A stretch of DNA of 64,000 bases from contig JABLXZ010000003.1 of the NCBI GenBank assembly GCA_013177935.1, positions 124,001 through 188,000 of the forward strand. Reading direction: 5' to 3'. Position 1 is the stretch's first letter, and each line of letters starts with the position of its first letter. Position numbers and translations under genes: made by a program. The notes beneath the pieces are model-generated. The model saw only the letters and a program-made list of their open reading frames with translations, was not told where the DNA came from and searched no databases. Shown piece after piece: positions 19,914 to 26,267 of the stretch. Source of the DNA: a candidate division WOR-3 bacterium (GTDB lineage Bacteria > Hydrothermota > Tepidihabitantia > Tepidihabitantales > Tepidihabitantaceae).

Positions 19914-21020
19914 CTGATAAACCCGATAGGTGCGGTATGGTTTTCCGCCCCAGACAACAATCGGTCGGATGATGGCGATGTTGTCTTCGAGAATCCAGGA
20001 GACTTCACCTTCGGTGTAGCCCAGTTTTTGGGCGCCAATGAACGACTCGTAATAGAGCAGGGCGTCAAAGCCCAGGTTGTGGAACTTACGCTTGACACCC
20101 AGCGCCCAGAGTCGTGCCCGGGTGATGCGGTTGCGAAAGCGGAGAAATTTTAGCCAGCCGAATGGAAAGAGCCTGCCGTTGATGTATTTGAGCACCTGAT
20201 TGTAATCGGGCAGGGCGATACACATTCCGGCGGCTTCACCCTGATAGAACACCATCGGACAGATTTCCGGTTTGATAATTGAAACTAACTGGCGAGCAAG
20301 GTCGTCAATCTCTTCATCGGTCATCGGTGCAAAGTCCCAGTTTTGTGACCAGGCATCGTTATAGACCTCTTTGATGTACTTCAGGTCGGTTTTTAAATTC
20401 CGTAAGTCAACCGGTCGTACAACTAATCCGGGTTTATGCTTTAAGGCTTCGATTACCCGGCGGACCTTTTCCGGGACCGGTTGGTTGAGCGGCACTGAAT
20501 AGGCGTAAAGGTCTTTGACTTTGGTTAATCCGCACTGTTCAAAGAGACGGGAGTAAAACGGTGGATTGTAACTCATTTTGATATAGGGCATTCCATCAAA
20601 CGGTTCGATTAAGAGTCCGGCTTCATCATTCAGACTGGGGTTGGCAGGACCGTAAAGGAACTTCATACCTTTGGCACGGGCGAACTGGGCTGCGGCATTA
20701 AACAGGGCACGGCAGGTTTCCGGGTCGTTTTCGCATTCAAAGAAGCCGAAGAAGCCGATGGCAGACTGGTGGTATTGATTATAGTTATGGTCCACCGTGG
20801 CACAGATTCTTCCGACCACCTTGCCGTTCCGTTCCGCAAGCAACAGTTCCCTTTCCGCATGGTTCCAGAACGGGTTTTTACCCGGTGTCAGGATTTTTTT
20901 GCAATCGCTAATCAAGGGTGGTACCCAATAAGGGTCGTTTTTGTACAGGTCAAAAGGCAGGGAGACGAATTGGTCAAGTTCAGCATTGGTTTTTACCGGG
21001 CGGATGTTTATCGTGCTCAA
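19902..21020 (-). CDS. GNAT-family acyltransferase, candidate bacterial ceramide synthase
   Basis: 372 residues. Opening YKNDPYWVPPLISD and GKNPFWNHAERELLLAE, then KVVGRICATVD, GFFGFFECENDP and YGPANPSLNDEAGLL define a large GNAT subfamily common in Bacteroidetes. The start codon overlaps the stop of the upstream serine-palmitoyltransferase-like gene by 4 nt. Bacterial ceramide synthases (bCerS) are GNAT-type enzymes that N-acylate the sphingoid base, so the pairing suggests this job. That is inference from context; a general N-acyltransferase is the alternative. Confidence 0.65.
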   Translation of the reverse strand: MSTINIRPVKTNAELDQFVSLPFDLYKNDPYWVPPLISDCKKILTPGKNPFWNHAERELLLAERNGKVVGRICATVDHNYNQYHQSAIGFFGFFECENDPETCRALFNAAAQFARAKGMKFLYGPANPSLNDEAGLLIEPFDGMPYIKMSYNPPFYSRLFEQCGLTKVKDLYAYSVPLNQPVPEKVRRVIEALKHKPGLVVRPVDLRNLKTDLKYIKEVYNDAWSQNWDFAPMTDEEIDDLARQLVSIIKPEICPMVFYQGEAAGMCIALPDYNQVLKYINGRLFPFGWLKFLRFRNRITRARLWALGVKRKFHNLGFDALLYYESFIGAQKLGYTEGEVSWILEDNIAIIRPIVVWGGKPYRTYRVYQLPL

Positions 21021-22204
21021 GGTATCAAGCCGCTCTTTTTCCCAACCTTTTCAAAAATCTCCAGTGCCTGGTCAATGTCTTCGTCGGTGTGGGTTGCCAT
21101 ATAACTGGTGCGGATAAGGGAACGGTTGGGTGGAACGGCAGGTGGCAGAACCGGGTTAGCAAAAATCCCGGCATCGAACAGGGTGCGCCAGAAGTTAAGG
21201 GTTTTCATATCGTCTCCGATATGAATGGGTACGATCGGGGTTGCGGTTGTGCCGAGGTTATAACCCATCGCCCGTAAACCTTCAATTGCCCGATGGGCAT
21301 TGCGCCAGAGCTGTTTTCGTCGTTCAGGCTCGGACTTGATAATTTTCAGGGCAGCAAGCACGGTTGCGGCGGCAGTGGGTGGTATTGCCGCCGAGAAGAT
21401 TAAGGGGCGTGCCTGGTGGCGGATAAAGGTAATTACTTTGTGTGCCCCAACCACATAACCACCAATGGTGGCAAACGATTTGGAGAATGTTCCCATAATC
21501 AGGTCAACTTCATCCTCGACCCCAAAGTATTCGGCAGTGCCCCGGCCAGTTTCACCGAGAACTCCAACGGCATGGGCATCATCAACCATCAGTCGGCAAT
21601 GGTACTTTTTCACCAGAGGTACAATTTTATCCAGCGGTGCAATGTCCCCTTCCATTGAAAAGATGCCGTCAACGATTACCAGTTTGCCCGCATCCTTTGG
21701 ACAACTCTTCACCACCAGTTCCAGCGATTCCGGGTCATTGTGGGCAAATCTTTTGACTGAGCCGTAAGACATTTGACAGCCGTCAACGATTGAAGCGTGG
21801 TCAAGTTTGTCGGTGATGGCGATGTCACCGCGGCGCACCAGCGCTGAAACAACACCGAGGTTGGTCTGGTAACCGGTTGAAAAAACGATACAGTCCTCTT
21901 TTTTGTAAAAGTCTGCCAGTTCCGCTTCCAGTTGTACATGGAGGTCGAGGGTGCCATTTAAGAAGCGGGAGCCGGTGCAACCGGTGCCGTATTTTTTTAT
22001 GGCTTCAATTGCCGCTTCTTTAACCCTGGGGTCGGTAGTAAGGCCAAGATAGTTGTTGGAACCGAGCATTATCAACTCTTTGCCATCGATTACTACCCGG
22101 CGGTCAGGTTCTGAGTTCAGAGGAATAAAGTAGGGGTAATAACCCGCTCGTTTTGCACGGTCAACGATGGGGTAATATTCCTGACATTTTGCAAATAAGT
22201 CCAT
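21017..22204 (-). CDS. Serine palmitoyltransferase-like alpha-oxoamine synthase (PLP)
   Basis: 395 residues from ATG 22204. A TTG at 22240 is in frame but coincides with the -35 box TTGACT, so it is not used. Motifs: GSNNYLGL, GTGCTGSRFLNGTLDLH, CIVFSTGYQTNLG, DDAHAVGVLG and the PLP lysine in GTFSKSFATIGG. The family includes SPT, Kbl, BioF and HemA. GTGCTGSRFLNGTLDLHVQL and VDGIFSMEGD are very like bacterial SPT, which condenses serine with an acyl-CoA or acyl-ACP to make 3-ketodihydrosphingosine. Kbl (threonine catabolism) cannot be excluded, but no tdh lies nearby. Confidence 0.75.
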   Translation of the reverse strand: MDLFAKCQEYYPIVDRAKRAGYYPYFIPLNSEPDRRVVIDGKELIMLGSNNYLGLTTDPRVKEAAIEAIKKYGTGCTGSRFLNGTLDLHVQLEAELADFYKKEDCIVFSTGYQTNLGVVSALVRRGDIAITDKLDHASIVDGCQMSYGSVKRFAHNDPESLELVVKSCPKDAGKLVIVDGIFSMEGDIAPLDKIVPLVKKYHCRLMVDDAHAVGVLGETGRGTAEYFGVEDEVDLIMGTFSKSFATIGGYVVGAHKVITFIRHQARPLIFSAAIPPTAAATVLAALKIIKSEPERRKQLWRNAHRAIEGLRAMGYNLGTTATPIVPIHIGDDMKTLNFWRTLFDAGIFANPVLPPAVPPNRSLIRTSYMATHTDEDIDQALEIFEKVGKKSGLIP

Positions 22205-22212
22205 TGGGTTTG

Positions 22213-22240
22213 ATTGTAGATGAGCAGATGTTAAAGTCAA
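22213..22240 (-). promoter_or_regulatory. Promoter of SPT-like/GNAT operon (leaderless type)
   Basis: TTGACT, 16 nt, TACAAT; the -10 ends 8 nt before ATG 22204. Confidence 0.75.
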
Positions 22241-22253
22241 GTAAGCACCACAC

Positions 22254-22282
22254 TTGCCTTATTGGCAAAAGATGGATATATT
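22254..22282 (+). promoter_or_regulatory. Promoter of 5'-nucleotidase-like gene
   Basis: TTGCCT, 17 nt, TATATT. Transcription would start about 6 nt before ATG 22296; the in-frame ATG at 22272 lies inside the promoter. Confidence 0.65.
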
Positions 22283-22295
22283 GGATAACAGGAAG

Positions 22296-23975
22296 ATGAA
22301 TTGTTTTCTTCTGACACTGCTTCTACCCCTTCTTTCAGGGCGGACTAACCCATCAGAATTTCAGGTTATTCGGATTATCTGGACTTCGGACCTGCATTGC
22401 CAGATTTTGCCAACGCCCGATTTCGCTTCGGCTGGTTTACCAAGAAGGCAACTGGGCGGCTGGAACGCGTTGGTCAGGTTAATCAAGGATGAGACGCGGC
22501 CCGGAACCTTGCTGTTGGACAATGGCGATTTTGGATTCGGTTCACCCGAAGGCGACAGTTCGCTTGGTAGGTTGACAATCTGGATGATGAACCGATTGGA
22601 TTACGATGGCGCGGTATTAGGGGCGCGGGATTTTACGGGCGGGATGAACAATCTCGAAATTCTTGCCCGTTATGCGGCTTTTCCAATTCTCGGCGACCCG
22701 ATGCTGGACGTTTTACTTGCGCGCAGCACCCCGCTTTTTCGTCCCTACCTGATAAAAGAGGTTAATGGTGTAAAGGTTGGTATAATCGGCATTACCGACC
22801 CGGAAATTACAGTTTACAACCGCAAAGCCGATATCAACGGTTTGGTGATTGATGAACCGCGTAAGCAGGTTGAACGGTATCTGCCCGCAGTTAAGGCGGA
22901 GTCGGTGGAACTGGTAATTGTCCTGGGGCATATCAGTACGACCATCGCCCGCCAGATTGTCGAATCAATTCCGGGAATTGACTTGATTATTTGCCGTGGC
23001 GAAACGGATAAGGTTGAAAGTCAGATACCGAATAACAGCCGGGGCGTGGTGGTTGTAAGTGGAGTTTACGGGCAAAGGATTGGCGTGGTTGACATACTGT
23101 TTCACAAAGCCGAGCGCCGGGTTTATGCAATAGAGGCACAGGTGATGAATGTTCAACCCGATTTACCCCTTGATTCAATTTTCGGGCAGGTTGTTCTGTC
23201 CGGAATGGATACCGTTGTTGCTGAGAGCGAAGAGGAGTTTTTCCCGGATGAATCAGGCAAGGCAAAACTCGGGCAACTGGTTGCCGAAGCGGTACGTCAG
23301 GTTACCGAGGCGGACCTGGTTGTTCTGCCTTACTGGGTGATAGAACAGGGTCTGGAAAAAGGGGGTTTGAGCCGGCGTCAGCTTTACAATGTTGTGCCTT
23401 ACCAGGAGCGGTTGCGGGTGGTAACTCTACCGGAAAGTGTACTGGCGATGGTTCTTACCCCGGCAGAGATGGATACAAACCTGCCTGCGCCTTTTGTTGC
23501 TGGTGCGGACCTGTTTGTGCGGGGCGATACGCTAAAAGTAAACCGCATTGCCGATGTTGCCCAATTCCGGCTCCGGGACCGGCGCAAAGGAGTCTATAAA
23601 GTTGTTACCACCGAAACCTGGCTGGAACGAACGGGTGTAAAGGAGAAGGGAAAGATTTTTTCCGAAAACCTTACCACAGTCTGGCTCAAATTTGTTGAAC
23701 AGAAGGGGCGATTAAGTTCGGTGCCGGGACCAAGGTTTTATCCGGCAACAGCGAAACAGACAGTTAGGGTCAGCAGAACCGGTTTAATTGACATCAACAG
23801 CGCCAGTGTGGAGGAGTTGTGCGAACTGCCCGGGATTGGTCCGAAAACCGCGCAACGGATAGTTGAGTATCGGGAGCGGTACGGCAAGTTTAAGTCGGTG
23901 GAAGAGATAATGAATGTCCGGGGTATCGGTCCTAAGAAGTACGAACAGATTAAAGGTTTGATTACCGTCCGCTAA
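22296..23975 (+). CDS. Secreted 5'-nucleotidase/UshA-like protein with degenerate metal site, fused to ComEA-type HhH domain
   Basis: 559 residues from ATG 22296, which opens a good signal peptide (MNCFLLTLLLPLLSG) and fits the promoter; in-frame starts at 22254 and 22272 lie in the promoter. The N-terminal metallophosphoesterase domain keeps motif I (TSDLHCQ) and motif II (LDNGDFGFGS). The usual GNHE is GARDF, and the usual GHxH is RGET. The central 5'-nucleotidase C-terminal domain includes ADLVVLPYWVIEQGL and YNVVPYQERLRVV. The last ~63 residues form two helix-hairpin-helix motifs (LPGIGPKTAQRI, VRGIGPKKYEQI) as in ComEA. Exported; catalytic activity doubtful, DNA binding plausible. Confidence 0.8.
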   Translation: MNCFLLTLLLPLLSGRTNPSEFQVIRIIWTSDLHCQILPTPDFASAGLPRRQLGGWNALVRLIKDETRPGTLLLDNGDFGFGSPEGDSSLGRLTIWMMNRLDYDGAVLGARDFTGGMNNLEILARYAAFPILGDPMLDVLLARSTPLFRPYLIKEVNGVKVGIIGITDPEITVYNRKADINGLVIDEPRKQVERYLPAVKAESVELVIVLGHISTTIARQIVESIPGIDLIICRGETDKVESQIPNNSRGVVVVSGVYGQRIGVVDILFHKAERRVYAIEAQVMNVQPDLPLDSIFGQVVLSGMDTVVAESEEEFFPDESGKAKLGQLVAEAVRQVTEADLVVLPYWVIEQGLEKGGLSRRQLYNVVPYQERLRVVTLPESVLAMVLTPAEMDTNLPAPFVAGADLFVRGDTLKVNRIADVAQFRLRDRRKGVYKVVTTETWLERTGVKEKGKIFSENLTTVWLKFVEQKGRLSSVPGPRFYPATAKQTVRVSRTGLIDINSASVEELCELPGIGPKTAQRIVEYRERYGKFKSVEEIMNVRGIGPKKYEQIKGLITVR

Positions 23976-25411
23976 TAGGTGCGGGCGTAATAAATCAAGG
24001 TTTTCGTTTCCTTGCCGCAAACGATGCAGCGACCCGGGCTGTTCTGTTCATTTAGGGGCATATTTCGGGGGGTCGTCTTTGTTTCGTCAATGATGCGGTT
24101 TTCGCACTCCTGAGACCCGCACCAGTGAACCTTGACATAACCGGGCTTCTGGGCAAGGTTGGTTTTGAACTGTTCAAGGGTTTCGGCGGTACTGGTAACA
24201 CTTGCCACCCACTCCCGGGCACGCTCGAGCATCCCCTTTTGAATCTGCTCCAGGCTTTCTTTTACCGCACGGTCAATCTGTTCAACCGGCACGACCGTTT
24301 TTTCTTTTCCATCCCGGGGCACAAGCACCGCCTGACCCGCTTTTACATCCCTTGGTCCCACTTCGATTCGCAATGGCACCCCGCGCATTTCGTACTCGTT
24401 GAACTTCCAGCCCGGAGTGAACTGGATTCTATCGTCCAGTTTCACTCGAAATCCGGTAAGCCGGTCGCGAATCGTCGAGCAAACCTTTATAACCGCTTCG
24501 TCGTCTTTGCCATAAAGAATTGGAACGATAACCACCTGATAAGGTGCAACTCTGGGCGGCAGAAACAGCCCCCGGTCATCACCATGGGTCATAATCACCG
24601 CGCCAATCAGCCGGCTGGAAACTCCCCAGGAGGTACCCCACGGGTGCTTCTCGGTGTTGTCTTCGTCCAGATAGCGGATGTCAAAGGCGCGGGTGAAGTT
24701 CTGGCCAAGGTTATGAGATGTGCCTGCCTGCAGCGCCTGGCCATCGGGCATCAGCGCCTCGATTGAATAGGTGGCGATGGCACCGGGAAACTTCTCGCTT
24801 TCCGGTTTCATTCCGGCAATCACCGGTACCGCGAGGTCGTTTTCCACAAAGTCAACATAGATGTTTAAAATCCGTAGCGTCTCCTCCTGAGCCTCTTCCG
24901 GGGTGCGATGCAGTGTGTGGCCCTCCTGCCAGAGAAACTCAAGGGTACGCAAAAATAGTCGGGTGGTCTTTTCCCAGCGGAAGATGTTGCACCACTGGTT
25001 AATCAAAACCGGCAGGTCGCGGTAACTCTTCACCCAGCGGGCATACATCCAGTTGATAATCGCCTCGCTCGTAGGACGAAGGGCAAGCGGTTCGGTTAAA
25101 TCGGAGTCACCGCCCTTTGTCACCCAGGCAACCTGGGGCGAAAACCCCTTCACATGCTCCGCCTCTTTTTTTAAGAAACTTTCCGGAATCAGCGTTGGAA
25201 AATAGGCGTTCATATGGCCCGTTGCCTTAAACCGGGCATCAAGCAGGGCTTGCATATTCTCCCAGAGCGCATAGCCATAAGGTCTGATAACCATACAGCC
25301 CCGCACCGGCGCGTAATCTGCCAGTTCTGCCCGCAACACAACCGCGGTGTACCACTCAGAAAAGTTACCCGACTTGGGCGGGATTTCCTTTACAATGCCT
25401 TCTTCTTTCAT
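23972..25411 (-). CDS. proS: Prolyl-tRNA synthetase, type 3 (archaeal/eukaryotic-like)
   Basis: 479 residues, lacking the editing insertion of E. coli-type ProRS. Class II motifs: RPTSEAIINWMYARW, RWEKTTRLFLRTLEFLWQEGHT (read in two parts), and GTSWGVSSRLIGAVIM. The C-terminus has a zinc-binding-like CGSQECENRI ... CIVCGK region and ends in YYARTY, as in this subtype. It charges tRNA-Pro. Promoter geometry indicates a leaderless ATG. The 3' end overlaps the convergent nucleotidase-like gene by 4 nt. Confidence 0.96.
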   Translation of the reverse strand: MKEEGIVKEIPPKSGNFSEWYTAVVLRAELADYAPVRGCMVIRPYGYALWENMQALLDARFKATGHMNAYFPTLIPESFLKKEAEHVKGFSPQVAWVTKGGDSDLTEPLALRPTSEAIINWMYARWVKSYRDLPVLINQWCNIFRWEKTTRLFLRTLEFLWQEGHTLHRTPEEAQEETLRILNIYVDFVENDLAVPVIAGMKPESEKFPGAIATYSIEALMPDGQALQAGTSHNLGQNFTRAFDIRYLDEDNTEKHPWGTSWGVSSRLIGAVIMTHGDDRGLFLPPRVAPYQVVIVPILYGKDDEAVIKVCSTIRDRLTGFRVKLDDRIQFTPGWKFNEYEMRGVPLRIEVGPRDVKAGQAVLVPRDGKEKTVVPVEQIDRAVKESLEQIQKGMLERAREWVASVTSTAETLEQFKTNLAQKPGYVKVHWCGSQECENRIIDETKTTPRNMPLNEQNSPGRCIVCGKETKTLIYYARTY

Positions 25412-25419
25412 AACGGCTT

Positions 25420-25447
25420 ATGGTAGCGAGCCGAAAAAAAGAGTCAA
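25420..25447 (-). promoter_or_regulatory. proS promoter (leaderless type)
   Basis: TTGACT, 16 nt, TACCAT; the -10 ends 8 nt before the ATG. Confidence 0.6.
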
Positions 25448-25468
25448 GAAAGGTTGTGGTGCGCTAAG

Positions 25469-25660
25469 TCAATGTGTCAGTGCCCTGCCCAGATAGTAGG
25501 GCCAGATAATCAAAGCGAGGACACCTTTCCAGAAAAACGGTAAATGGAGATAGCCAATGGTAAATAGCCAGCCAATAAACCAGAGCGTACCGGCTAAAGA
25601 CTCTCCATGCCATTTGTGGACTATTTTCACCTTTTCCTCCTGCCCTGTGGTTTCAGACAT
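25469..25660 (-). CDS. Small membrane protein, unknown function
   Basis: 63 residues. A charged N-terminus (~20 residues) is followed by two closely spaced hydrophobic stretches (TLWFIGWLFTIGYL and FWKGVLALIIWPYYLG), consistent with a two-pass inner-membrane protein. GGAGAGG lies about 8 nt before the ATG. It begins 46 nt downstream of the initiator tRNA on the same strand and could be read from the tRNA promoter. No family recognised. Confidence 0.6.
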   Translation of the reverse strand: MSETTGQEEKVKIVHKWHGESLAGTLWFIGWLFTIGYLHLPFFWKGVLALIIWPYYLGRALTH

Positions 25661-25706
25661 TGCCCATCCTCTCCGAGTTGTTCGGAAGTAACTGATTTGA
25701 AAGAAG

Positions 25707-25780
25707 TAGCGGGGGCTGGATTCGAACCAGCGACCTTGAGGTTATGAGCCTCACGAGCTACCAGGCTGCTCCACCCCGCA
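25707..25780 (-). tRNA. Initiator tRNA-fMet (CAT)
   Basis: 74 nt without encoded CCA. Acceptor 5' TGCGGGG, D-arm GAGC/GCTC, anticodon loop CTCATAA, T-arm GCTGG-TTCGAAT-CCAGC, acceptor 3' CCCCGCT, discriminator A. Positions 1 and 72 are T and T, so the first pair is not Watson-Crick, and 11:24 is A:U; both are initiator marks, and the D-arm matches E. coli fMet. The anticodon stem is TGAGG/CCTCA, so pair 29:41 is A:U rather than the usual third G:C. Confidence 0.93.
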
Positions 25781-25788
25781 GTTACTTA

Positions 25789-25818
25789 ATTATAATACTG
25801 AACTATAACAAATGTCAA
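25789..25818 (-). promoter_or_regulatory. Initiator tRNA promoter
   Basis: TTGACA, 18 nt, TATAAT; the -10 ends 8 nt before the mature 5' end. Confidence 0.75.
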
Positions 25819-25997
25819 CAATTAACCAGTTAGAGTCAGGATACAAAACCGGTAATGGTTTATGGGATTCGGGTTTCAATATGGCTTTATAATCTTAAAC
25901 TGGCAGCAAAACTGTTAATACAGATGGCGGCAAAGATGTCAGGAGTGTTAGGAGATGGAGGGATTACTCTTCAAGGTGGGATGACTGATTGAGTTTT

Positions 25998-26185
25998 GGG
26001 TATAAGTTTATAGATTATCAATAAGATAGAACCGAATGGTGCTATTCCAGCCTATGTGCAAATAGACCTCAGCGCTACCACGGTATGTATTAGAAAAGGG
26101 GTGATAAAGGCTATCCCGGGAACTGTATGGGGGCTAGGGAGGGGCAGGTTTTTGGCACTTTTTCTCGGTTTTCCGTATTTATAAA
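25998..26185. repeat. Dispersed ~188-bp repeat, copy R1
   Basis: Aligns nearly without gaps to 62471-62658, with about two-thirds identity by eye and strong blocks such as gggtataa, ttatcaa, gatagaa, atggtg, gctacc, ggggtg and ctatccc. It lies just beyond the 3' end of the NACHT gene. On the minus strand the two copies give related conceptual peptides (PGI..TPF..H..VAL), but R1 has a stop where R2 has Glu. Nature unknown. The rest of 25819-26266 shows no gene. Confidence 0.6.
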
Positions 26186-26223
26186 ATATGATAGTTGCTT
26201 GGTATTTTGTTTGTAGCCAAAAG

Positions 26224-26267
26224 ATTGTTACCGGTAATAAAGGAATATGGGATGTGTCCAGCAAAAT
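26224..26267. repeat. Left imperfect direct repeat flanking NACHT gene
   Basis: Resembles 28856-28904: shared attgt, aaagga and a core atatgggatg.gtcc.g followed by aaaat, with a 3-nt indel. The two copies bracket the NACHT-HEAT gene exactly. Confidence 0.45.

Noticed and set aside
25707-25780. Elongator tRNA-Met or tRNA-Ile (CAT)
   Set aside because: The unpaired 1:72, the A11:U24 pair and close match of the D-arm to bacterial initiator tRNA favour fMet.
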